Source: JAEUQQ01 sp963697285 (GTDB taxonomy: Bacteria > Acidobacteriota > Vicinamibacteria > Vicinamibacterales > JAFNAJ01). Taken from it: DNA of 64,000 nt. Where the stretch lies: NCBI GenBank assembly GCA_963697285.1, contig CAVONI010000011.1:930001-994000 (forward strand), in the 5' to 3' direction. Shown here one piece after another: positions 38,159-49,228 of this stretch. The translations under genes and the position numbers were made by a program. How positions within the stretch are numbered: position 1 is the first letter of the stretch; each line of letters starts with the position of its first letter. The notes below the pieces were generated by a model. The model did no database searches. It saw only the letters and a program-made list of their open reading frames with translations, and was not told the origin of the DNA.

Positions 38159-39046
38159 TCAGCCGGTCACGCGAAGCCGCGGCACCCTGCGGAACATCTC
38201 GCCGCGCAGCGGCAGGATGAACGAGAAGCGGAAGTCGCCCTGCAGGCGCCCGACCGGAACGCCGACGAGGTGCCCTTCGCCGTCGAGCACCCCACCCCCT
38301 GACGCACCGGGATGGCCATCGGTGAGCGACGTCACGAGGCCATTCGACCACTGCCCCACGAACCCCGACGCGGCCACGATCCCCTGCGAGTAGTCGTTGC
38401 CGAGCCTGACGATGGAGTCGCCGAACGCGAATCCATAGGCGAGGTTGACCGACAGCGCAGGGAGGGCGACGGGCTCGTCGACCTTGAGGATGGCCCAGTC
38501 ACCCGGGTGCACCTCGTGGCGGGCGTCGCCGACATCGACGATGCGCGCGCGCATCAGGCGTTGGCCGATCCGCAGTTTCACGTCGTCGAGGGGGACCGCG
38601 GCGTCGGTGTCGCGGCCCAGGCCCATCACCCCGTGCTTCACCGTGATGAAGTACCCATCGCCGAGGTGCCCCGCGGTGCCGTACGAGTCGCCCCGCGCGC
38701 TGTCGCTCGCGTAGAGTTCCACGAAGCTCGCCCGCCGTGCCCGCAGCGTGCGCGCCGGCAGCCATCCCATCTCGTTGCGCAGGTCGAGCTTCACGCGCTC
38801 GACAATGCCGTCCGAAAGCAGCGCCACGTCGCTTGGCGTGCGCATCGTCCCCGACGAGGCCACGACCGTGAGGCCGTCGCGCTTGCGGCCCAGGGCGTGA
38901 TCCAGGTCGAGTTGCAGCGCATCGACGCGTGCCTGCGCCTCGGCGAGCGCCAGGTCGGTCTGACGCCGCGAGGCGTAGTCGGTCACGAGGCCCGCGGCAA
39001 GGGCAAGCACGGCTGTGCCGACAACGAGCAGGCGAACGGGGCTCAT
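38159..39046 (-). CDS. membrane-anchored trypsin-like serine protease
   Basis: A 295-residue protein with one N-terminal membrane/signal helix (MSPVRLLVVGTAVLALAAG), a short coiled coil (about 27-50), and a chymotrypsin-fold domain. The triad is readable as H in YFITVKHGVMG, D in GDWAILKVDEPV, and S in PGASGGGVLDGEG. It probably works in the periplasm. No PDZ domain follows, unlike DegP. ATG 39046 is preceded by GGAG. It converges with rarA (12-base gap) and has a 192-base gap upstream with no visible gene. Confidence 0.85.
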   Translation of the reverse strand: MSPVRLLVVGTAVLALAAGLVTDYASRRQTDLALAEAQARVDALQLDLDHALGRKRDGLTVVASSGTMRTPSDVALLSDGIVERVKLDLRNEMGWLPARTLRARRASFVELYASDSARGDSYGTAGHLGDGYFITVKHGVMGLGRDTDAAVPLDDVKLRIGQRLMRARIVDVGDARHEVHPGDWAILKVDEPVALPALSVNLAYGFAFGDSIVRLGNDYSQGIVAASGFVGQWSNGLVTSLTDGHPGASGGGVLDGEGHLVGVPVGRLQGDFRFSFILPLRGEMFRRVPRLRVTG

Positions 39047-39238
39047 GCACTCCACTCCATCAGGCAGATGCGACCGGGATCCGGTTCGACATCGCACCGG
39101 CGAGACGTGCCGGGCGGCCTCCGAACGCGGTCGGGCGCCACCCCGGACGAATCGCCGGGCAGTTCACGCCGTGTAATCGACCCGAATGCCGGCGATGTGA
39201 GTCCGTGTGGAGATGGGCCAGTTTCTGCCCGGCGCAGC

Positions 39239-41105
39239 TCAGATACGCTGGAAGTTCTTCTCGATCTCGCGGCGGGTCAGGCGGAGGACGACGGGACGGC
39301 CGTGGGGACAGACGCTGGAGTAAGCCGTGCGGCGGAGTTCGTCCATCAGGTGCTGCATCTTCTCGATCGGCAGCTTCATGTTCGCCTTGACGGCCGCGTG
39401 ACAGGCCATCGTCGCGGCCATGTGCTTGAGGGTCGCCTCGATGCGTCCGCCACGGCCCAGCCCCTCGAGGTCGTCGGCCAGCGCCAGCACCGTCGCCGCC
39501 ACGTCACCGATCCCGAGCATCGATGGCATGGCCGTGATGCGGACGCTGGTGCCGCCGAACTCCTCGAACTCCACGCCGAGACGGGCCAGGTGCTCGCGGT
39601 GAGACTCGACAGCCTCGCACTGCGCGGCTGTCAGGTCGAGCACGACCGGCGTGAGCAGCGGCTGCTGGGGCAGCATCCCCTGCAGCAGGCGCTCGCTGAT
39701 GTCCTCGTACAGCACGCGTTCGTGCGCCACGTGCTGGTCGATGATCAGCAACCCGTCGGCGTCGACCGCGATGATGTACGTGTCGCGGAATTGCCCGAGC
39801 GGCACCATGGGACGGGCCGCATCGACGACCGCCTGCTGCGCCGACGCGAGCGCCTCGGCGGCATCGGGCAGGTGCACGGCCCCCTCGTCGCTCGCATCGG
39901 GGCGACGCGGCTCCACCGGCGTGCGCTCCAGCCCGTCGTCCGGAAGCGTCACGGCAGCCGCTCACCGGCAGGCCCTCTGCCGGATACGGGTTGAACGGCG
40001 CATCGAGCGACGAGGGTCGTCGCGTGGGATCGAAGGGGTTCCAGACGTGTGGCAACGACTGCGGCGCCGGTTCGAAGGGGCCCGGTTCACGCGGCTCGAG
40101 CGCGAACTGCACGTCGGGAGGCCGTTGCGCGCCGAGCGCGTCGCCAATCGCGCGCCTGACCACTTCGTGCACGAACGAGGGCTCGAGGAAGCGGACCTCG
40201 GCCTTGGTGGGATGCACGTTGACGTCGAGCCGGTCGGGCGGCATCTCGATGAAGAGGTGCGCCTCGGGGCTGCGCTCCTTGATGGTCGCACCGGCATACG
40301 CCATCGCGATGGCATGCTGGATGTTGCGGTCCCTGACAATCCGCCTGTTCACGAAGAGCGACTGCGGGCCACGGGCCGGGCCCTCTTCGGTGAGGCGGGC
40401 GACGAACCCGAACACGCGGAACTGCCCGACGACGCGCGACACCTCGACGAGGTCTGGCCGGTCGCCGAAGATCTGGAAGAACCTGTCGCGCGCCGAGGCC
40501 GCCGGGGGACATTGCAGCACCTTGCGGCCGTTGCTCGTGAACGTGAAGCCGACCTCGGGATACCCGAGGGCGAACTGGGTGACGAGCCTCGAGATCTGCG
40601 CCGACTCCGAGGAGTCGGCCTTCAGGAACTTGCGCCGCGCCGGCAGGTTGTAGAACAGGTCGGCCACGTCGATGACGGTGCCCGGCGGGATGCCCGCCGC
40701 ACGCACGGCGACGATCGCGCCCCCCTCGACGATGACCTCGGTCGCCGCGGTGTCGGTGTGGAGGCGCGTGCGCAGCGTGAAGCGTGACACCGACGCGATC
40801 GACGGCAAGGCCTCACCGCGGAACCCGAGCGTCGCGATGGCATCGAGGTCGTCCTTGCTGGCGATCTTGCTGGTGGCGTGGCGCTCGACGGCGAGCTCCG
40901 CGTCGGCGGCATCCATCCCGACGCCGTCATCCTCGACGCGCACGAGGCGCTTGCCGCCCTGCTCGATCGTGATGGCGACACGCGTGGCGCCTGCATCGAT
41001 GGCGTTCTCGACGAGTTCCTTGACGACGCTGGCCGGACGCTCGACGACTTCACCGGCGGCAATCTGGTTCGCGAGTTCGGGCGGGAGACGATGGATGACC
41101 GGCAT
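39239..41105 (-). pseudogene. mutL: DNA mismatch repair protein MutL, frameshifted
   Basis: The N-terminal GHKL ATPase half (ATG 41105; IAAGEVVERPASVVKELVENAIDAGAT, RVEDDGVGMD, TLGFRGEALPSIASV) is in one frame. The C-terminal dimerisation/endonuclease half (from about 39957; DQHVAHERVLYE metal motif, ACHAAVKANMKL, CPHGRP) is in another. Removing one G from the doubled base at 39958-39959 joins them as ...LPVSAAVTLPDD..., with 621 codons in total. The DQH(x)AHE motif places it in the endonuclease-type MutL group found where MutH is absent. If the break is real, mismatch repair is lost. corA lies directly upstream on the same strand. Confidence 0.88.
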
Positions 41106-41129
41106 CGACAACGGGCGGGAGGAGGTCGC

Positions 41130-42102
41130 CTAGAACCACTTCAGCTTGCGGAAGACCACCGCCATCACGGCGGTGATGGCCAACATTCCGCCGACGATCC
41201 AGTAGAACTGCGCGGCCTCACCTCCCGGGAATGGCGGCAGCTTCACGTTCATCCCGTACAGGCCCACGATGACGGTGAGCGGTCCGAAGATCGTGGTGAT
41301 GACGGTGAGGACCTTCATCACCTCGTTCATGCGGTTCGACACGAACGACAGGTGCGCGTCGAGCAGGCCCGTCAGGCGGTCGTGGAAGATCATGGCCTCG
41401 TCGGCCAGGCGCACGAGGTGGTCGTAGACATCACGGAACCGGTAGCCGACGGCCTCGTCGATCTGGCTGAACTCGCGTCGCGCGATGCGGCCCACGACGT
41501 CACGCTGCGGACTGACCACGCGCCGGAGCGCCATGACCTCGCGCTTGGTGCTGAGGATCTGCTGCGAGAGGTTGCGGCGCCTGTGGTTGCGGTCGAACAC
41601 GGCGCGCTCGAGCTCGTCGATGCGCGCTTCGATCTTCTCGACCTCGGGCCGGTAGTTGTCGACCATCCCGTCGACGATGCGGTGCATCAGGGCGGCCGGC
41701 CCCTCGGCCAGCACCTGCGCGTTGCGCGGACAGACGTCCCGGAGGCGCCTGATCGACCGCGACGTCCCGTCGTGGACGGTGACGAGGTAGTTGGCGCCGA
41801 CGAAGAAGTCGACGTCGTGCGTGGCGAACCCGTGCTTGGCCGCCTCGAAGTCGATGCCGTGCAGGATGGCGTAGAGGACGTCGGGATACGACTCGACCTT
41901 GGGATGGTGCGACTCGGTCAGAGCGTCCTCGATCGCCAGCTCGTGGAACTTGAACGTGCTGGCGAGGATCGCGGCTTCGTCGGTCGTGATGTCGGTGACA
42001 TCGACCCAGAGCATGCGATGCGCCGCCGAGCTCGAGCCAGGCTGGATCGAGCTCCGCCGATTCGACCACCTCCTGCCCGTCCCAGGCGAACACGTGCAAC
42101 AT
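41130..42102 (-). pseudogene. corA: CorA-family magnesium/cobalt transporter, frameshifted near the N-terminus
   Basis: An inner-membrane channel for Mg2+/Co2+. The main frame shows the long cytoplasmic funnel helices (VDNYRPEVEKIEARIDELERAVFDRN) and the pore signature VGLYGMN followed by the last membrane helix and a basic tail (FRKLKWF). The first 24 residues (MLHVFAWDGQEVVESAELDPAW from ATG 42102) are in another frame. Removing one base at about 42030 joins them as WLESAAHRMLWVDVTD and gives 323 residues. Without that base, translation would have to start from upstream out-of-family codons. Confidence 0.85.
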
Positions 42103-42193
42103 GTGGCGCGGATGGTAGCACGGACCATGGCGCGCCTGAACGTACGAGAGGGCGCGCGGTGTGATCCGCGCGCCCCCCCTTCCTGCCCGAGGC

Positions 42194-42219
42194 GGGCCGC
42201 ACAGGGGTGCGGCCCCTAC
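42194..42219 (+). repeat. 26-bp palindromic repeat, copy 3
   Basis: Same arms as copy 1 with one difference in the spacer (A for T). It is followed 13 bases later by copy 4; the two lie together between corA and ppdK. Confidence 0.85.
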
Positions 42220-42232
42220 GATCCTGTGAATC

Positions 42233-42258
42233 GGGCCGCACTGGGGTGCGGCCCCTAC
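42233..42258 (+). repeat. 26-bp palindromic repeat, copy 4
   Basis: Identical to copy 1 at 4252-4277, 13 bases after copy 3. The pair sits just after the ppdK stop and could form tandem hairpins that end ppdK transcription. Confidence 0.85.
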
Positions 42259-42279
42259 GAATCGACTCCGATCACGCGC

Positions 42280-45153
42280 CTAGTCGCCCACCTTGACCTG
42301 CAACGCCGCGTGCGCCGCCGCCAGGCGCGCCACGGGGACGCGATACGGCGACATGCTGACGTAGTTGAGGCCGACCTTGTGGAAGAAGTGCACCGACGAG
42401 GGGTCGCCGCCGTGTTCGCCGCAGACACCGAGCTTGATGTCGGGGCGCGACGCGCGGCCCTTCTCCACCGCCATCTTCACGAGGGCGCCGACGCCCACCG
42501 TGTCGATCGACTGGAACGGGTCGCGCTCCATGATCTTCTTCTCCTGGTACACCGCCAGGAACTTGCCCGCGTCGTCACGCGAGAAGCCGTAGGTGAGCTG
42601 CGTGAGGTCGTTGGTGCCGAACGAGAAGAACTGCGCCTCGTGCGCGATCTCGTCGGCCGTCACGGCGCCACGCGGCACCTCGATCATCGTGCCGACCAGG
42701 TACTTGATCTTGACCTTCATCTCCTTCATCACCGTGGCGGCGACGCGATCGACGATGGCCTTCTGATCCTTGAGTTCCTTGACCATGCCGACGAGCGGGA
42801 TCATGACCTCGGGCACCGTCTTGAGGCCTTCCTTCGCGAGTTGGCACGCCGCCTCGAAGATGGCGCGCGCCTGCATCTCGGTGATCTCCGGATAGGTCAC
42901 GCCGAGGCGGACGCCGCGGTGGCCCATCATCGGGTTGAACTCGTGCAGCTGCTCGACGCGGTGCAGCAGCGCCTTCTTCTCGTCGAGTTCCGGGCCCGTG
43001 ACGCCCCGGGTCTCGAGCCTGGCGATGTCGACCATGAGGTCTTCGCGCTTCGGCAGGAACTCGTGCAGCGGCGGGTCGATCGTGCGAATCGTCACCGGCG
43101 AGCCGTGCATGGCCTTGAAGACGCCGTAGAAGTCGTCACGCTGAAGCGGCAGCAGTTCGTTCAACGCGGCACGGCGGTCGGCTTCGTTGTCGGCCAGGAT
43201 CATCCGCTGCACCTTCTCGATGCGGCCCTCGCCGAAGAACATGTGCTCGGTGCGGCACAGCCCGATGCCGCGCGCGCCGAACTTGTAGGCGAGTTCGGCC
43301 TGGTCGGGCTGGTCGGCGTTGGCGCGGATGCCCAGCGTGCGCACCTTGTCGGCCCAGCCGAGCAGCTTGCTGAAGCGCTGATAGATGTCCGACGCCTCGG
43401 GCTTCATCTGCCCCGCCACGACCTGCAGGATCTCGCTGGGCTTGCTGGCAACCTGGCCAACCTTCACTTCGCCCGAGAGGCCGTCGAACGACACCCAGTC
43501 GCCCTCGTTGATCACCTGGCCGCCGACCGTGGCCTTGCGGCCCTTCTCGTCGACGTTGAGTGCGCCCGCGCCGACGATGGACGGCTTGCCCATCTGGCGG
43601 CCGACGACCGCGGCGTGTGACGTCATCCCGCCGGTCGCGGTCAGGATGCCCTCGGCGACCTCCATCCCGTGGATGTCGTCGGGCACGGTCTCCTTGCGGA
43701 CGAGCAGCACCTTCTTGCCCTGTGCTGCCCATTCGACCGCGTGGTCGGCCGTGAAGACCGCCTGGCCAGACGCGGCGCCCGGCGAGGCCGGCAGGCCCTT
43801 GGTGGCCAGCGGCAGCTTCCGCCACTCGACCGGGTCGAACACCGGCGCCAGCAACTGCGACAGTGCCGAAGGCTCGACGAGCAGCAGCGCCTCGGTCGGT
43901 GTCACGAGCTTCTCGGCCGCCAGGTCGGTGGCGATGACCACCGAGGCGTAGCCCGTGCGCTTGCCGTTGCGCGTCTGCAGCATGAACAGCCGGTCGTCCT
44001 CGATCGTGAACTCGAAATCCTGGATGTCCTTGTAGTGCTTCTCGAGGCGGGTGGTGATCGTGCGCAGCTCCTTGTAGGCGTGCGGCATGATCTTCTCGAG
44101 TTCGGTGATCTGCAGCGGCGTGCGGATGCCCGCGACGACGTCTTCGCCCTGCGCGTTCACGAGGAACTCGCCGAAGAACTCCTTGGCGCCCGTCGCCGGG
44201 TTGCGCGTGAAGCCCACGCCCGTCGCCGAGCGATCGCCGGTGTTGCCGAACACCATCATCTGCACGTTGACCGCGGTGCCGATGTGGTCGGGAATCTCGT
44301 AGATGCGGCGATACGAGATCGCGCGCGGGTTCATCCATGAGCGGAACACCGCGTCGCGCGACATGCGCAGCTGGTCGAACGGGTCCTGCGGGAACTCGCG
44401 CTTCGTCTTTGCCTTGACGACCTTCTTGTAGCGCGCGACGACCTCGCGGAGGCCGTTCTCGTCGAGGTCGGTGTCGGTGGCCGCTCCCGCCGCCGTCTTC
44501 ACGCTCTCGAACTCGTGCTCGAAGACCGCCTTGGGGATCTCGAGCACGACGCTGCCGAACATCTGGATGAAGCGGCGATAGCTGTCGTATGCGAACCGGC
44601 CGTTGCCGGTCCGGGCCTTGAGCCCCTCAACCGCCTGGTCGTTGAGGCCGAGGTTGAGAATCGTGTCCATCATCCCCGGCATCGAGAACTTCGCGCCCGA
44701 GCGCACCGAGACGAGGAGCGGATTCTCGATCGACCCGAGCTTGGCGCCCGCGGTCTTCTCGAGCTTGCGCACGTTGGCGATCATCTCGTCTTCGATGGCC
44801 TGCGGGAGCTTGCGGCCTTCGTCGTACCAGAGGTTGCAGGCGCCCGTCGAGATCGTGAAGCCAGGCGGCACCGGCAGGCCGGCATTGGTCATCTCGGCGA
44901 GTCCCGACCCCTTGCCGCCGAGCACGTCCTTCATGCTGCGGTCGCCCTCGGCCTTGCCGCTGCCGAAGAAGTAGACGTACTTGGTCGCCCTGGGCGCCCT
45001 CGCGGCCGGCTTCTTCGCCGTGCCGGGCGCCGGTCGGGCCGATGCCTTCGGGGCGGCGGCCTTCTTTGCCGGCTTCGCCGGGATTCTGGTCACGTTCTTC
45101 GCGGCAGGCGTCTTGCGCGCCGGCTGCGCCTTCTTGGCAGACTTCTTGGCCAT
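42280..45153 (-). CDS. ppdK: pyruvate, phosphate dikinase with basic Lys/Ala/Pro tail
   Basis: A 957-residue enzyme interconverting pyruvate + ATP + Pi and PEP + AMP + PPi. The nucleotide-binding part starts at YVYFFGSGKAEGDRSMKDVLGGKGSGLAEMT (about 59), the catalytic histidine lies in GGMTSHAAVVGRQMGKP (about 510), and the PEP/pyruvate barrel contains LPKREDLM..., MGHRGVRLG and FSFGTNDLTQLTYGFSRDD. Residues 2-58 are unusual: they consist almost only of Lys, Ala, Pro and Arg (KKSAKKAQPARKTPAAK-like), resembling a histone H1/AlgP-type DNA-binding tail. ATG 45153 includes this tail; no other start fits before Y59. It is downstream of glyS on the same strand. Confidence 0.93.
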   Translation of the reverse strand: MAKKSAKKAQPARKTPAAKNVTRIPAKPAKKAAAPKASARPAPGTAKKPAARAPRATKYVYFFGSGKAEGDRSMKDVLGGKGSGLAEMTNAGLPVPPGFTISTGACNLWYDEGRKLPQAIEDEMIANVRKLEKTAGAKLGSIENPLLVSVRSGAKFSMPGMMDTILNLGLNDQAVEGLKARTGNGRFAYDSYRRFIQMFGSVVLEIPKAVFEHEFESVKTAAGAATDTDLDENGLREVVARYKKVVKAKTKREFPQDPFDQLRMSRDAVFRSWMNPRAISYRRIYEIPDHIGTAVNVQMMVFGNTGDRSATGVGFTRNPATGAKEFFGEFLVNAQGEDVVAGIRTPLQITELEKIMPHAYKELRTITTRLEKHYKDIQDFEFTIEDDRLFMLQTRNGKRTGYASVVIATDLAAEKLVTPTEALLLVEPSALSQLLAPVFDPVEWRKLPLATKGLPASPGAASGQAVFTADHAVEWAAQGKKVLLVRKETVPDDIHGMEVAEGILTATGGMTSHAAVVGRQMGKPSIVGAGALNVDEKGRKATVGGQVINEGDWVSFDGLSGEVKVGQVASKPSEILQVVAGQMKPEASDIYQRFSKLLGWADKVRTLGIRANADQPDQAELAYKFGARGIGLCRTEHMFFGEGRIEKVQRMILADNEADRRAALNELLPLQRDDFYGVFKAMHGSPVTIRTIDPPLHEFLPKREDLMVDIARLETRGVTGPELDEKKALLHRVEQLHEFNPMMGHRGVRLGVTYPEITEMQARAIFEAACQLAKEGLKTVPEVMIPLVGMVKELKDQKAIVDRVAATVMKEMKVKIKYLVGTMIEVPRGAVTADEIAHEAQFFSFGTNDLTQLTYGFSRDDAGKFLAVYQEKKIMERDPFQSIDTVGVGALVKMAVEKGRASRPDIKLGVCGEHGGDPSSVHFFHKVGLNYVSMSPYRVPVARLAAAHAALQVKVGD

Positions 45154-45247
45154 GTGCGTACGGACTCCGTAGGGGATGCGGAAGCCAGGGCTTCCAGGGA
45201 ACTGCCCGCAGGCAGCCACGACTGTGACAGCAACACCGTCCTGTGTG

Positions 45248-47442
45248 TCAGCCGCCCAGTTGCGAGATGTCGGCGATGCCCAGCACGACGTCGCGCAGGG
45301 CTGCCATCAGGTGGAGACGGGCGGCGCGCAGCGCCGGCTCGTCTGTCATCACGAACACGTCAGCGAAGAAGCGATCCACCGCCGGACGCAATGTCGCGGC
45401 GTCACTCATCGCGGTGCGATAGTCGCCCACCGCGAGGGCCGCGTGGATCTTCGGCGCCTGCGCGTCGAACACCGCGACGAGCGCCTGTTCGGCCGGTTCG
45501 GTGAGCCGGGCACGATCGATGTGCACGGAACCGGTGGCCTCGCGCGCGATGTTCTTGACGCGCTTGAACAGGACGGCGAGCTGCGCGAAGTCGTCAGATC
45601 CGCGCATCGCCTGCAACGCCTCGAGGCGACGCCTCACGACGAGCGGAATGATATCGCCATCCGCCGCCGGCATCGCCGCATCGATCTCGTCGCCCCGGTA
45701 GCCCCGCTGCGTGAACAGGTGGCGCAACCGGTCGGAGACGAAGGCCCGCAGGTCGGCTTCGAACCCCGCCACGTCGGCCGACGCGAACCCCCGCGCCGCG
45801 GCACGCACGAGCGAGTCGACGCCGACCGGCCGATCGACGCCGCCGATGTCGGGAAGGTCCACGAGGATCTTGAGCGCGCCCTGCAGCTGCCGGCGCACGC
45901 CGAACGGATCCCGCGTGCCGGTCGGACGCTCGCCCGCCGAGAACAGCCCGACGACCGAGTCGAGCTTGTCGGCCAGCGAGACGGCCGCCCAGGATGCGGC
46001 AGCCTCGCCGAGCTGCTCGCGCGTCGGCGGCACCGTCGCCTCGACGCCGATCGGCAGGTACTGGTAGTAGATGGCCTTCCAGACCGCCTCGGGCTCTCCC
46101 TCTTCGCGGGCGTAGATGCCGCCGATGATGCCCTGCAACTCGGTGAACTCGCGCACCATGTCGGTGACGAGATCGGCCTTGGCGAGGCGTCCCGCACGCT
46201 CGGCGTGGGCGGCCACGTCCTCGCGGCCGAAGGCCTCGGTGGCGATGGTCGCCGCCAGCTGGGCCAGGCGATCCGACTTCGCGCGGTAGCTGCCGAGTGC
46301 CTTGTGGAACAGCAGCGTGTCGAGCCGATCCAGGCGCGAGTCCAGCGGCGCGGTCCGGTCGGCTTCCAAGAAGAACCGCGCGTCGCGGAGGCGGGCGGCC
46401 AGGACGCGTTCGGCGTTGATCGCGATCTTGCGCGGCTGATCGACCTCGATGTTCGTGACCGCCAGGAACGCCGGCATCAGCTTCCCCGCATCGTCGACCA
46501 CGGGGAAGTTGTGCTGGTGGTGGATCATCGTGGTGGTCAGCACTTCTTCAGGCAACGCGAGGAACTCCGTCGCGATGGCGCCGGCCACGACCGCAGGATA
46601 CTCGACCAGGTCTGGCACTTCCTGCAGCAGCCCCGACTGCGTCGCCGCCGCGTGGTAGACACGTCCGCCGAGCCGGCGTGCATGCGCGTCGAGCTCGCGC
46701 GTGACGCGCGTCTGGCGCTCCTGGCGGTCGAGCAGCACGAAGTGCTCGCCCAGCCGCGCCTTGTAGTCGGCGAACGACTTCACCTTGATGGCGCGCCCCG
46801 GACGCCCGCTCACCGCGAGGAAGCGGTGCCCGTACGTGACGGCGCCCGTGCGCACGTCCTGGACGAGCGGCGAGGTCGCCAGCGCCGTCCGGCGGATGGT
46901 GAACGGCACGACGCGTCCGCCATACAGGTAGAGCAGCCAGCGGATCGGGCGACCGAACGGAAACGCGCCCTTCCCGTCCTCGAGCCGTGCGTCCCACTGC
47001 ATCTGCTTCGGGAAGGTGAGATCCCGCAGCACGAGGCCGAGCAGGTCGGGCAACACGTCGACCGCCGCCTTGCCGCGCTGCTTCTTCACGAACGTCAGGT
47101 ACGTGCCCTTGGGGGTCTCGGCGCGGACCAGGTCAGCGACCCCGACGCCGTTCTTCCGCGCGAAACCCAGGGCCGCGGGCGTGGGCTGCCCGTCGGGACC
47201 GAAGGCCGCCGCCACCGGCGGGCCGCTGATCGTCTCGTCGAAATCGGTCTGCCGGTCGGCGATGCCCGCGGCCATCGCCGCCAGGCGACGCGGGGTCGCG
47301 TGCGCCTCGATGGGCGCGTCGATGTGCAGGCGCAATTCGATCAGGCGGGCCTTGAGCCGCGCGGCGAACTGATCGGCGGTGGGCACGAGCCAGCTCGCGG
47401 GCAATTCCTCGCAACCGATCTCGATGAGCAGTTCGCGCTCCA

Positions 47443-47443
<1 letters not shown>
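45248..47443 (-). CDS. glyS: glycyl-tRNA synthetase, beta subunit
   Basis: A 731-residue beta chain of the alpha2beta2 bacterial glycyl-tRNA synthetase, which binds tRNA-Gly. Family stretches are LLIEIGCEELPASWL, HATPRRLA, TTTMIHHQHNFPV, ARLRDARFFLEAD and the C-terminal anticodon-binding region (about 600-700). Its ATG overlaps the glyQ stop codon by one base (TGATG), so expression is coupled. Length and order are standard. Confidence 0.95.
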
Positions 47444-48332
<889 letters not shown>

Positions 48333-48336
<4 letters not shown>

Positions 48337-49083
48337 GCCCCCATCTCCCTGAGCACACGGCTCGATCGAGGTTCCCGATCGAGATGCGCCGCAATCATCG
48401 CGCGATGTGCGCGCTCCAACTCCCGCATGGCTTGTGGCGACGGCACGGGCCCCACTGCCATCCGGTCGGGCGCCATCCCGCTTGCCGCGCGCAGGAACCG
48501 GAACGCTTCGGCCGAGACACGCTCGACACCTGCGTGGGGCGCACAGGCGCCGCACCGGAACGCCATCGCCTCCCGCAGCAGTGCCCCGCCCGCTAATTCA
48601 AGTCCCGTGCCGCATTTCGCACAGATCGTCCACGACGGATAGACGTCCCTCGAGCCGCAGCAGCCAGTACTCGAAGTAGCGCGCCAGCGCGTCGATGGGG
48701 GTGCCCGCGGCCAGCGCCGTCAGCAGCGCCCCCCCGAGGCGGAATAATCGCTCGTTTGCGTCATTTTCTGCGGCCCAGGCATCAATCAGGTCGGCGAAGT
48801 ACCCGACGTGCCCGAGCGCCCCGGGGTCCACGGCCGACAGCGGCGACTGCTGCAGATCGGCGAAGTTGAGGCTCACGAGTTCGTGTGATTCCTTCTCGAA
48901 GTACGCGACGCTGGCGCGGGTCAAGGGCTCGAGTGCGCCGGAAAACCGGCTGCGGCTCTTGCGCGCGCCGTACGCCACCCCGCGCTTCTTGCCGCGGTCG
49001 GACGTGAGAAACACCACGATCCGATCGGCGTCACGGAGCTTGTAGGTGCGCAGGATGAGCGCGTCGGCAGTGTAGAGCGGCAT
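48333..49083 (-). pseudogene. recO: DNA repair protein RecO, frameshifted
   Basis: RecO loads RecA together with RecR. The N-terminal OB-fold and helical part (MPLYTADALILRTYKLRDADRIVVFLTSDRGKKRGVAYGARKSRSRFSG...) ends in a stop soon after LEGRLSVVDDLCEM. The C-terminal part with the zinc-ligand pattern CAKCGTG ... FRCGAC and ending SSRVLREMGA is in the next frame. Removing one base at about 48627-48630 gives LSVVDICAKCGTGLELAGG and 249 residues. The real end is taken as the TGA at 48333, which overlaps the glyQ GTG. Confidence 0.85.
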
Positions 49084-49228
49084 CGCGCGAGTCCGACCCG
49101 GTGGCACCGGCGGCGCTCCGGGTCGGCGGCTATTCTACCCCGCGACGGCAACGCCGTGTGCGGAGTTATCGCACAATTCCTGCGAGAGTCCAGAGGCGTG
49201 GAGCTTGCATGACTCTATCCCCCCGCCT

